DNA from: Micromonospora sp. WMMD882
Lineage (GTDB): Bacteria; Actinomycetota; Actinomycetes; Mycobacteriales; Micromonosporaceae
Direction: 5' to 3'
Length of the DNA stretch: 64,000 bases
Assembly: GCF_027497255.1 (NCBI RefSeq)
Contig: NZ_CP114903.1
Location: 2,790,001 to 2,854,000 of the forward strand
The translations under genes and the position numbers were made by a program. Positions within the stretch are counted from its first letter, which is position 1, and each line of letters starts with the position of its first letter. Under the pieces are notes generated by a model, which saw nothing but the letters and a program-made list of their open reading frames with translations, was not told the origin of the DNA and ran no database searches. Of this stretch, positions 8,244-16,085 are shown piece after piece.

Positions 8244-9368
8244 TCAGGCCAGCTTCTCCAGCAGGCCGAGCACCTCCGCCGGGGACGGCAGGCCGGCGAT
8301 CTCCCGGGCCAGGTCGGCCGCTCGTTCGCGGTAGCTCGACGTGGTCAGCAGCTCCTCGCTCGCCGCGGTCAACGCCTCGGGCGTGTCCTGCCCCGGCAGC
8401 AGCATCAGCGCCGCGCCGTGTTCGGCCAGGCGGCGGGAGGGCGCGAGCAGCTTGGGCATGTTCGGCACGAGGAGCTGCGGCACGCCGCAGGCCATCGCGG
8501 TGAGCGCGGTGCCGCCGCCGGCGTGGTGCACGACCAGGTCGCAGGTGCGGGCGACCACGTCCAGCGGCAGCCAGCCGACCCGTACCCCGAGCCGTTCGGA
8601 CAGGTCGCCGGCGACCGCCGACGGCGCCGCGACGACCACCTCCGCGTCCAGGCGGGCGAGCTTGCCGACCAGGTCCACCAGGTAGTCGTAGAAGTTGTCC
8701 GGGGCGACCTTCGTCCCGGCGGTCACGCACACCCGGCGGGCGCCGGCGCGGCGGTACATCCAGGGTTCCAGCGGACGTTGGAGGTTGGCCGGCACGTACC
8801 GCATCGGTTGGGCCGCCGGCGCGTCGGTCGGACGCAGGCTCGGCGGGCAGATGTCGATCCACAGGTCGGCGGCGGGTACCCCGGCCAGTCCGAGCTCCGC
8901 CAGCTCCGGGGCGAGCTCCTGCTCGGCGGCCACGTCCACCACCGGCGGCTCACCGGTGTCCCACGAGTGCCGCACGTACGGCACGCCGAGGCGGGCGGCC
9001 AGCAGCGGCGCGGCGAAGTTGAGGAAGCCGCCGACCACGACGTCCGGACGCCAGTCCCGGCAGAGCTCCAGCAACGGGGGCAGGCAGGCGGCGGCGAGGC
9101 GGCCGAAGCCGTACCCGATCCAGCGCATGTGGTCGTCCGGGTCGGTCGGCTCGGGGACCGGCGTGCCGGACCGGTCGGCGGTGATGAACCGGCGGATCGG
9201 GGTGGCCGACAGGCGGACGGCGGGCAGGCCGGCGCCGGTGATGGCGGGCATGGTCTCCTCGATGGAGGCGACGAAGACCTCGTGTCCCGCGTTGCGCGCG
9301 CTGGTGGCCAGCGGCACCAGCGGGAAGACGGTGGCCGGGCTGCCGCCGGTGACGAAAAGGATCCGCAC
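8244..9368 (-). CDS. GT1-family glycosyltransferase
   Basis: 374 residues, typical of nucleotide-sugar-dependent GT1 enzymes of antibiotic pathways. The N-terminal Rossmann domain begins VRILFVTGGSPATVFPLVPLA. The C-terminal donor domain contains HHAGGGTALTAMACGVPQLLVPN, the family signature whose His and acidic/polar residues contact the NDP-sugar. The start is GTG at 9368, five bases after GGGAG; the frame continues far upstream only as an artefact. It is the only glycosyltransferase I find in the cluster, so it probably attaches the sugar made by RmlA/RmlB (29443-31327) to the hydroxyanthranilate-derived ring. O- versus C-glycosylation cannot be decided from the sequence. Confidence 0.9.
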   Translation of the reverse strand: MRILFVTGGSPATVFPLVPLATSARNAGHEVFVASIEETMPAITGAGLPAVRLSATPIRRFITADRSGTPVPEPTDPDDHMRWIGYGFGRLAAACLPPLLELCRDWRPDVVVGGFLNFAAPLLAARLGVPYVRHSWDTGEPPVVDVAAEQELAPELAELGLAGVPAADLWIDICPPSLRPTDAPAAQPMRYVPANLQRPLEPWMYRRAGARRVCVTAGTKVAPDNFYDYLVDLVGKLARLDAEVVVAAPSAVAGDLSERLGVRVGWLPLDVVARTCDLVVHHAGGGTALTAMACGVPQLLVPNMPKLLAPSRRLAEHGAALMLLPGQDTPEALTAASEELLTTSSYRERAADLAREIAGLPSPAEVLGLLEKLA

Positions 9369-9406
9369 GGGAACTCCCAGAGGTCGAGGTGAGGGGCGGG
9401 GGTGGG

Positions 9407-10663
9407 TCAGCGGGCCGGCCGGGGTCGGGCGTCGTCGCCCGCCGGGCCTGCGGTGGGCGGCAGGACGCGCCGGAACCGACCCCACCGGCGTACGGCGGGC
9501 AGCTCCACGAAGGTGTGCAGGAGGTAGGCCAGTCCCACGCTGAGCAGCAGGCCGCACAGGGCGAGCAGCAGACCGCCGGTGGTGGAGAGGTGCCGGTCGA
9601 AGCCGACACCGGCCCGGAGCAGGATCAGGACCAGCTCGTGGACCAGGTAGAACGCGAAGGACAGCTCGCCCAGCCGGCGCATGACGGGGTGGCCCAACCA
9701 GCCGCTGACGGTCCGCCGGTGGACGCCGCCGCGCGGGGCGGCCACCCCGTCGCCCCGCTCCGCGACGGCCAGGGCCGCGATGAGCAGCGCCAGCGGGACG
9801 ATCGTGGCCGCGTCGACGGTGTACGTCATCGGGGTGACCGTGCCGAGGAGGTACCCGCCCGCCGTGAGCAGCGCGGCCGCGGTGACCGGGAGCCGGATCC
9901 ACCGCCCGCTGAGCACGATGCGGGCCATCAGCATGCCGAGCCCGAAGTCGAGCAGGCGGCTCGGTGGGAAGATGTAGAGCGACCACAGTCGGGGCACCGA
10001 CTGGCCTTCGAGGATGGTGCCGTCGAAGACCTCGCCGAAGGTCGGCTCCGCCGGCAGGAGCAGGTGGGCGGCCGTCGGCAGGGCCGCGATCACCAGGACG
10101 ACCGCGCCGGCGCAGAGCCACAGCCGGTCGGCGGAAATCCGGCTGACCACCGGCAGCAGCACCGGGAACGCCAGGTAGAACAGCAGCTCGCAGGAGAGCG
10201 ACCAGCTCGGCCCGTTCACCGAGAGGAAGACGTCCACGTCGGGCGCCCAGGACTGCAGCAGCAGGGCGTTGAGCAGCGCGGTGACCGGCCCGGTGCTGGT
10301 CGCGGCGAAGAGGAGCATCGCCATCGCATAGGTGACCAGGTGGTTCGGGAAGATCTTGACCAGCCGACGGCGGAGGAAGCCGAGGTAGGTGTCGCCCGGC
10401 CGGACCGACCAGGTGAGCACGAAGCCGCTGAGCACGAAGAAGAAGGAGACCCCGATCGCGCCGGCCGTCCTGGTCAGCAGGGGAAGCGAACCGCCGAGCC
10501 AGCTCTCCGGCGCGAAGACGCTCAGCGTGGCGATGTGGAAGAGAAAGACCATAAAGGCGGCCAGGAACCGCGCGCCGGTCAATGTGTCCAAACGAGCAGA
10601 AGCCCTTCCGCCCTTCCCCGTATTAGTCGATCCGGGGTTGGCGAGGTCACTGTCCGACAACAC
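9407..10663 (-). CDS. Membrane acyltransferase, acyltransferase-3 (OafA/YrhL) family
   Basis: 418 residues with about ten membrane helices. The family landmarks are near the N-terminus: RLDTLTGARFLAAFMVFLFH with the catalytic-type His, then SFFFVLSGFVLTWS and the RRRLVKIFPNH segment. Such enzymes O-acylate sugars or glycosylated antibiotics using acyl-CoA. The start is GTG at 10663, five bases after AGGAG; an ATG at 10681 is also open. It heads the minus-strand run acyltransferase-glycosyltransferase-VOC-desulfurase. It clearly resembles the second acyltransferase-3 of the cluster (31471-32691), sharing the RLDxxTGARFxAAFxVF opening, which suggests duplication and acylation of two different positions. 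Confidence 0.9.
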   Translation of the reverse strand: MLSDSDLANPGSTNTGKGGRASARLDTLTGARFLAAFMVFLFHIATLSVFAPESWLGGSLPLLTRTAGAIGVSFFFVLSGFVLTWSVRPGDTYLGFLRRRLVKIFPNHLVTYAMAMLLFAATSTGPVTALLNALLLQSWAPDVDVFLSVNGPSWSLSCELLFYLAFPVLLPVVSRISADRLWLCAGAVVLVIAALPTAAHLLLPAEPTFGEVFDGTILEGQSVPRLWSLYIFPPSRLLDFGLGMLMARIVLSGRWIRLPVTAAALLTAGGYLLGTVTPMTYTVDAATIVPLALLIAALAVAERGDGVAAPRGGVHRRTVSGWLGHPVMRRLGELSFAFYLVHELVLILLRAGVGFDRHLSTTGGLLLALCGLLLSVGLAYLLHTFVELPAVRRWGRFRRVLPPTAGPAGDDARPRPAR

Positions 10664-11020
10664 GTCAACTCCTCGAAGCATTGACCGGAGTTAGTCATCC
10701 TCCGGTTGCCGTCCGATCATCACGGCCGGCACAATTCTGGCAGAGGGCATCGCGTGAAGACAGCTTCGGTGATGGCCCTTCACGGTCTTGGCCGCACCTG
10801 GACAACATCGCGCCGCACCTTCCGGACAGGCCGTTTCACCTGCTCCGACACGGGTCACGCCGGCGCCGCGCCGGGCCGGCGACGGTCACTGCGTTGCCAG
10901 CGCATCCCGCGACTGGAATCATTCGAGTCCGCCCGCCGGGCGTCCCGCCGCCCGGCCGGCGAATCCGCCAGCACAGCCGCCCGACGGGACGGCCAGCCTC
11001 ATTTCGGGAACGGAAACGCC
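10664..11020. promoter_or_regulatory. Divergent intergenic region between acyltransferase and acyl-CoA dehydrogenase
   Basis: This 357-base gap separates two divergently transcribed cluster genes and must contain promoters for both. It is less G/C-biased near 10680-10760 and 11001-11045 than the flanking genes. I could not identify a convincing -35/-10 pair or operator by eye. Open frames in it have no coding character. Confidence 0.45.
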
Positions 11021-12193
11021 ATGCCACACGTCGCATTAACCGACCATTCCGCAGCCGCCCCGCAGCGGCGTGCCGACGAGGTTCACGCCCTGCTCGACCT
11101 CGCCTCGGAGCTGGCCGACAAGGAGCTCGCGCCCCGGGCGGACGACTTCGAGGCACGCGCCGAGTTCCCCCGCGCGGTGCTGCGCACCCTGGGCCGGGCC
11201 GGCCTGCTGAGCCTGCCCTACCCCGTCGATTACGGCGGCGGCGGGCAGAGCTACGAGACGTACCTGGCCGTGTTGGAGATCCTGGCCCGCCGCTGGCTCT
11301 GCGTCGCCCAGTCGGTGAACATCCACGTGCTGTCCTGTTACGGGCTGGCCCACCACGGCAGCCCGGAGCAGCGGGAGCGGCTGCTCCCGGAGATGCTCGG
11401 CGGGGACCTGCTCGGCGCGAACTGCGTCTCCGAGCCGGAGGCCGGCTCGGACGTGTCGGCGATCGCCTGCCGGGCCACCCGGGAGGACGGCCACTGGACG
11501 GTCACCGGGACGAAGGCCTGGACCAGCCACGCCGGCCAGGCGGACTTCTACAACGTCTTCTGCCGTACCGGCGGGCCGGGGGTGCGTGGCCTCTCCCTGC
11601 TGCTGGCCGACGCGCGGCTGGCCGGTCTGCACGTGCAGCGACCGGAACGCAAGATGGGCGTCCGGTCGTCGCCGACCGCGACCGTGGTGTTCGACGGCGC
11701 CCGGGTGCCGGCGGACCGGATGATCGGCCGGCCCGGCAAGGGTTTCCTGATCGCCACCGGGCTGTTCGACCGGGGACGGCTGGGCATCGCCGCCTGCGCG
11801 GTCGGGCTGGCCACCGCGGCCCTGGAGCACGCCCTGGCGTACGCCCGGAGCCGGCAGCAGTTCGGCCAGCCGGTCGCCGAGTTCCAGGGGGTGAGTTTCC
11901 TGCTCGCCGACATCTCCACCCAGCTCGCCGCGGCCCGCGCGCTCGTCCGCGAGGCGGCCCGCGCGTTGGACGCGGGCGCCGACCCCAACCACGTGACCGC
12001 GATGGCCGCCCGGGCCAAGCTGTTCGCCACCGACACGGCCATGCGCGCCACCACCGACGCCGTGCAGATCCTCGGCGGGTACGGCTACGTGCAGGACCAT
12101 CCGGTCGAACGCTGGATGCGGGAGGCGAAGCTGTTGCAGCTCATCGAGGGCACCAACCAGATCCAGCGGGTAGTGATCGCCCGCAACCTCTGA
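11021..12193 (+). CDS. Acyl-CoA (acyl-ACP) dehydrogenase
   Basis: 390 residues, the standard acyl-CoA dehydrogenase length: helical N-domain, middle beta domain with NCVSEPEAGSDVSAI (FAD contact) and TGTKAWTSHA, and C-terminal helical domain. The catalytic base is the Glu in LIEGTNQIQR, and RSRQQFGQPVAEFQ is the conserved FAD-binding helix. It would introduce an alpha,beta double bond into a thioester. In this cluster the substrate may be tethered to the discrete carrier protein (21564-21839). The ATG at 11021 gives the family N-terminus; the ribosome binding site is weak (GGAA). Codon 6 is TTA, a rare leucine codon in such genomes. The gene stands alone on the plus strand, divergent from the acyltransferase. 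Confidence 0.93.
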   Translation: MPHVALTDHSAAAPQRRADEVHALLDLASELADKELAPRADDFEARAEFPRAVLRTLGRAGLLSLPYPVDYGGGGQSYETYLAVLEILARRWLCVAQSVNIHVLSCYGLAHHGSPEQRERLLPEMLGGDLLGANCVSEPEAGSDVSAIACRATREDGHWTVTGTKAWTSHAGQADFYNVFCRTGGPGVRGLSLLLADARLAGLHVQRPERKMGVRSSPTATVVFDGARVPADRMIGRPGKGFLIATGLFDRGRLGIAACAVGLATAALEHALAYARSRQQFGQPVAEFQGVSFLLADISTQLAAARALVREAARALDAGADPNHVTAMAARAKLFATDTAMRATTDAVQILGGYGYVQDHPVERWMREAKLLQLIEGTNQIQRVVIARNL

Positions 12194-12203
12194 GCGGGCG
12201 CGG

Positions 12204-12253
12204 CCGGCGGCACGCTTACCGCGTTCCGCCGGCGGCACGCTTACCGCGTTCCG
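12204..12253. repeat. Perfect 25-bp tandem duplication at the 3' end of the monooxygenase gene
   Basis: Copies 12204-12228 and 12229-12253 are identical over 25 bases (CCGGCGGCACGCTTACCGCG then TTCCG). The second copy contains the stop codon of the minus-strand monooxygenase (TAA at 12243-12241). The first copy preserves a non-functional duplicate of that gene end. Copy 1 together with the start of copy 2 can also fold on a 7-bp CCGGCGG/CCGCCGG stem. Confidence 0.9.
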
Positions 12254-13986
12254 GCCCGCCCGGCGCTGAGCGTCGACGTGCCCCGGCCGGCGCCGGGCGT
12301 GGGCGGGCCGCCCCGGGCGGCGTCGGGCTTCGGCGGGCCGACCCGGGCACCGCCGGGCGTCGGCGTGCCGTGCAGCAGCGCCGCCAGGGCGTCCCGCAGG
12401 GCGCCGGCCGGGTCGGGGTCCGCCGTGGTCGCGCGCCAGGCGACGAACCCGTCCGGGCGGACCAGCAGCGCGCCGTGGTCACCGATGCCGACTGTCGTCG
12501 TCCAACCGTCCGGGTCGGCGACCTCCCGCCCCGGGCCGACCCGGTACGCCTGCAGGCCGACCGGGAACCAGTGGGCCGCCTCGGCCGCCGCCGCCCACCA
12601 CGCCGTGCCGTCCGCCCCGGTGAACAGGGTGAACCGCCCGGCGACCAGGTCCAGGCTGGAGACCCGCCGACCGGCCGGCGCCAGCCAGCCGTGGGGAAGC
12701 CGGGAGCCCGGCGCGCCGTCGAGCGCCCGCCCGACGTCCTCGGTGGACGGTGGCGTCGGCTGCGGGTTGACCACCGCCGCCGAGTCGTAGCGGTAGCCCA
12801 GGTGCACCACGGGGGCGTTGACCGCGCCGGCCGCGGCCCGTCGGGCGGCGCCCTCGGCCCCCCGGGCCCAGTGCAGGCCGGGGTCGGCGAGCCGCAGCAT
12901 GGCCTGTTCCCGTACGGCGAGCGCCACCGGCCGGCGTTCGGCCTCGTACGTGTCCAGCAGTTCCTCGCCGGCCCGGTCGGCGAGGACCAGGGCGAGTTTC
13001 CAGGCGAGGTTGTGCGAGTCCGCCACCCCGGTGTTCATCCCGAACGCCCCGACCGGCGGCACCACGTGCGCGGCGTCCCCGGCCAGGAGGACCCGGCCGA
13101 CCCGGAACCGGTCGGCCACCGTCGCCTGCGCCTGCCACGGCAGGACGCTGACCACCTCCACCGGCAGGTCGGCCTGACCGACGGCGGTGCGGATCAGCTC
13201 CCGGCAGCGGGCCGGGGTGAACGCCTCGACCGGCTCGGTCGCCGGGTCGTGGTAGAAGTGGTAGATCCACTGGCGGTCGCCGTCCACCGGCAGCAGGCCG
13301 CCCGGGGCGTCCGGGTGGGTGACGTCGCAGACGATGAAGGTGTGGCCGCCGGTGATCGCCGCCAGGTCGCTCTCGAACAGCACGCTGATTACCGGTCGGC
13401 CCAGCGGCCCCGGGCCGGTGACGCCGACCCCGAGCCGCGAGCGGACCGCGCTGCGGGCCCCGTCCGCCGCGACCAGGTAGCGGGCCCGGACCGTGGTCGG
13501 CCCGGCCGGGCCGGTGAGGACGGCGGTCACCCCGGCGTCGTCCTGGGTGAACGACGTCAGCTCGGTGTCGAACTCGACGCTCGCCCCGTGCTCCCGCGCG
13601 GCCGTGAGCACCACCGTGTCGAGGCGGCTCTGCGGGCAGGTGCCCCGCAGATGCTGCGGGGTGACGTGGTCGACGTCGCGGGTACGCGGCGGCGCGGCGG
13701 CGCTCAGCGCGGCCAGGTCGGCCTCGGCCAGCGTCCGGGACGAGAACATCTGCAGGTTGCTGCCGGACATGTCCATGCAGACCGCGTCGACGGCGTCGGC
13801 GATGCCCGCCTCCCGCAACAGCTCCACGGTACGGGGGCCGATGCCCATGGCGCGTGGGTGCCGCAGCGGCGCGGGGTGCCGGTCCACGCACAGGGTCGAC
13901 ACCCCGTGCCGGGCGAGGAACAGCGCCGCGAAGAGGCCGACGGTGCTGCCTCCCACGACCAGAACCTCGACCTGCCTGCTACGCAT
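12241..13986 (-). CDS. FAD-dependent aromatic monooxygenase (PHBH/phenol hydroxylase-like)
   Basis: 581 residues, class A flavoprotein monooxygenase. The FAD Rossmann motif is an atypical VEVLVVGGSTVGLFAALFL (GGSTVG rather than GxGxxG, a common variant in this subgroup). The second motif is YLVAADGARSAVRSRLG, and the flavin-closing motif is VLLAGDAAHVVPPVGAFG. The length and C-terminal ~150 residues fit the long polyketide-type hydroxylases with a thioredoxin-like C-terminal domain, ending in a Pro/Gly-rich tail (GPPKPDAARGGPPTPGAGR). It probably hydroxylates the anthranilate-derived ring; a second, shorter flavoprotein is at 28227. The ATG at 13986 follows AAGGGG. It ends the minus-strand run ThiF-rhodanese, SDR, KAS III-like, monooxygenase. 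Confidence 0.9.
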   Translation of the reverse strand: MRSRQVEVLVVGGSTVGLFAALFLARHGVSTLCVDRHPAPLRHPRAMGIGPRTVELLREAGIADAVDAVCMDMSGSNLQMFSSRTLAEADLAALSAAAPPRTRDVDHVTPQHLRGTCPQSRLDTVVLTAAREHGASVEFDTELTSFTQDDAGVTAVLTGPAGPTTVRARYLVAADGARSAVRSRLGVGVTGPGPLGRPVISVLFESDLAAITGGHTFIVCDVTHPDAPGGLLPVDGDRQWIYHFYHDPATEPVEAFTPARCRELIRTAVGQADLPVEVVSVLPWQAQATVADRFRVGRVLLAGDAAHVVPPVGAFGMNTGVADSHNLAWKLALVLADRAGEELLDTYEAERRPVALAVREQAMLRLADPGLHWARGAEGAARRAAAGAVNAPVVHLGYRYDSAAVVNPQPTPPSTEDVGRALDGAPGSRLPHGWLAPAGRRVSSLDLVAGRFTLFTGADGTAWWAAAAEAAHWFPVGLQAYRVGPGREVADPDGWTTTVGIGDHGALLVRPDGFVAWRATTADPDPAGALRDALAALLHGTPTPGGARVGPPKPDAARGGPPTPGAGRGTSTLSAGRAGTR

Positions 13987-14136
13987 TGGGGGCCCCTTCC
14001 GGGCGGAGTTGACGGGACGTGCCGCCCGGCCGGGCAGGCGGACGCCGTGACCGGGCGGGCGGTTTCGGGACCGGACAGGTGACGCCGCGGCCGGCGGGCG
14101 GTTCGGGGCCGGGCGGACGCCCTGGCCGGCGGACGG

Positions 14137-15180
14137 TCAGGCGGGGGTGGCGGCCCAGTCCGGGGTGTCCAGGATCTCGACGACCGCCGCGCCCCAGTTG
14201 AAGCCGTGGCCGCTGGCGGCCAGCACCACCCGGTCACCGGGCCGCACCTGGCCCTGCCGGACCAGGTGTTCCAGGCCGGCGAACTGGTCGCCGGCACCGA
14301 GGTGACCGATGGTGCGGCCCCAGTCCCAGGAGGTGCGGTCCCGCTCGACGCCCATCTCCTTGAGCACGCTCCACCAGCGCACGGTCAGGCCGATGTTGGG
14401 CAGCACCACCCGGGAGACGTCGTCCAGCTTCGTGTCCGCCTCCTCGAGGGCGGTCCGCATGCAGTCGCCGACGCCGCTGGCGATCCGGAGGGAGATCTGC
14501 TCCAGTTCGAGCATCCGGCCCCGCATGAACGCCTTCTTGCGCCGGCGCAGGTCCATCGGCTTGTCGCCGCTGTGCGCCGCGGTCTTGAAGCCGTCCCCCC
14601 GGTACATCTCCTCCAGGGTCGGGTCGGCGGTCAGCACGGTGGACAGCACCCGGGCGAAGCCGGGCCGCCGGGTGAGCACGGTCGCGGTCGCGCCGTCGCC
14701 CATCACCGTCCCGCTCTCGCTGCGGAAGCGGTCCCAACCGGGCTCGCCGAACCGGTCCGCGGTGGTGATCAGCACCGCCGAGTCGGGGTCGCAGTTGGAC
14801 AGGTACGACACGGCCAGGCCGAGCGCGGCGGTGCCGCCGCTGCTCTTCTGGTCCACCTCGATCGACGGGGCGGCGCCGCCGATGGTGTACCGCTGGATGT
14901 AGGAGGCCGGGGTCCACATGTCCTGCCCCTGGAAGAAGAGGCTGGCGTGCAGCATGAGACGGATGTCGGCCGGGTCCACCGGGCAGCGGTCCATCGCCTG
15001 CCGGACGGCGGTCACCGCCATGTCGGCGGGGAACTCGTCCTCGGCCACCACGGCCCGGACAAGCCCGTTGGCGGTGTACTCGGCCTCGTCGTACCGACCG
15101 GCGGCGACCGCCTCGGCGAGGTCGACCGAGCGACCGAGGTGGACTCCGATCGACGCGATGTGGACGTCCTTCAGGCGCAT
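14137..15180 (-). CDS. KAS III-like acyltransferase with altered catalytic triad
   Basis: 347 residues with the thiolase fold of FabH-type 3-oxoacyl-ACP synthase III. The nucleophile region reads EVDQKSSGGTAAL, so Ser114 (or Ser113) occupies the place of the FabH Cys. The region matching the FabH PHQAN motif reads VVLPNIGL (Asn262 for His), and that matching GNTS reads TIGHLGAG (His293 for Asn). KAS III relatives that lost the Cys-His-Asn triad are known in natural-product pathways as acyltransferases forming esters or loading starter units (DpsC uses a Ser; CerJ acylates a sugar). An ester-forming transfer of the cluster's acyl unit is the best guess; condensation with decarboxylation is unlikely. 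The RBS is weak. It lies between the SDR and the monooxygenase. Confidence 0.85.
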   Translation of the reverse strand: MRLKDVHIASIGVHLGRSVDLAEAVAAGRYDEAEYTANGLVRAVVAEDEFPADMAVTAVRQAMDRCPVDPADIRLMLHASLFFQGQDMWTPASYIQRYTIGGAAPSIEVDQKSSGGTAALGLAVSYLSNCDPDSAVLITTADRFGEPGWDRFRSESGTVMGDGATATVLTRRPGFARVLSTVLTADPTLEEMYRGDGFKTAAHSGDKPMDLRRRKKAFMRGRMLELEQISLRIASGVGDCMRTALEEADTKLDDVSRVVLPNIGLTVRWWSVLKEMGVERDRTSWDWGRTIGHLGAGDQFAGLEHLVRQGQVRPGDRVVLAASGHGFNWGAAVVEILDTPDWAATPA

Positions 15181-15270
15181 GTCTCGATCCCGGTGGTCAG
15201 GACGGCGGGGAGCCCGCCGTGGGCGTGGAGGGAGGGGGTTGAGTCGGGCGCGGGCCGGTGACCCGTACGG

Positions 15271-16038
15271 TCACAGCCGGGCGCCGCCGGACGTCTCCAG
15301 CCGCTCGCCGGTGATCCAGCGGGCCTCGGCGGAGACGAGGAAGGCGACCACGTCGGCCACGTCGGCGGGTTCGCCGAGCCGGCCGACGGCGGGCTGGGCG
15401 GCGGCCTCGGCCCGCGCCTCGGGGCGCCCGCGCAGCCGGTCGCCGTGGAATTCGGTGTCGATCAGCCCCGGGGACACGGTGTTGACCGTGATCCCCCGGG
15501 GGCCGAGCTGTCTGGCCAGGTTGGGGGCGAGCATGTCCAGGGCGCCCTTGCTGATCGCGTACCCGAGGATCTCCGGATGGGCGACCCGGGTGGCCATCGA
15601 GGAGACGTTCACGATGCGACCGCCGTCCCGAAGCAGCGGCAGCGCCCGTTGCACGATGAAGACCGGGGCCTTCACGTTGACCGCGATCACCCGGTCGAAC
15701 GCCTCCGGGGTAAGCTGGGAGACGTCGCCCCGGCAGCCGATGCCGGCGTTGTTGACCAGGACGTCGAGCCCGGTGTCGCCGGTGTGCTCGCGTAGCCCCT
15801 CGGTGAGGGCGGCGAACAGGGTGTCGACGTCTCCCGGCAGGCCCAGCTCGGCGCGGACCGGGAACGCCCGGCCGCCCCGTGCCACCACGGCGGCCACCGT
15901 CTCCTTGGCCGCCGTGTCGTCGGACGCGTAGTGCACCGCCACCGTCATGCCCCGGTCGCCGAGGCGTTCGGCGATGGCCCGGCCGATGCCCCGCCCCGCT
16001 CCGGTGACGAGCGCGGTGCGTGCTGGCATGCGTGTCAT
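15271..16038 (-). CDS. SDR-family oxidoreductase (FabG-like)
   Basis: 255 residues, classical short-chain dehydrogenase/reductase: TGAGRGIGRA for NAD(P), NNAGIG, catalytic Ser in NVSSMAT and the Tyr-x3-Lys in GYAISKG. The ATG at 16038 has GAGG six bases upstream; an ATG at 16029 is also possible. It resembles the SDR at 32735-33478, with the same WITG..L..GG ending (WITGERLETSGGARL against WITGASITVDGGANT), so the cluster holds a paralogous pair. Likely substrates are a sugar 4-ketone or an acyl-unit ketone. It lies 47 bases after the ThiF-rhodanese gene and 90 before the KAS III-like gene, in one probable operon. Confidence 0.9.
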   Translation of the reverse strand: MTRMPARTALVTGAGRGIGRAIAERLGDRGMTVAVHYASDDTAAKETVAAVVARGGRAFPVRAELGLPGDVDTLFAALTEGLREHTGDTGLDVLVNNAGIGCRGDVSQLTPEAFDRVIAVNVKAPVFIVQRALPLLRDGGRIVNVSSMATRVAHPEILGYAISKGALDMLAPNLARQLGPRGITVNTVSPGLIDTEFHGDRLRGRPEARAEAAAQPAVGRLGEPADVADVVAFLVSAEARWITGERLETSGGARL

Positions 16039-16085
16039 GGTGTCCTCGCTGGGTCGAAAGCGGGCGGGGCCGTGGGCCGCGGAGG

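Noticed and set aside
10681..14082. Very long plus-strand open frame (>1100 codons) across several genes
   Set aside because: It runs in the wrong frame through the acyl-CoA dehydrogenase and antisense to the monooxygenase. It is Arg/Pro/Gly-rich, has no family resemblance, and is explained by GC-rich codon bias of the real genes.
14137..15180. Housekeeping FabH
   Set aside because: All three catalytic positions are substituted and no fatty-acid synthesis genes are nearby.
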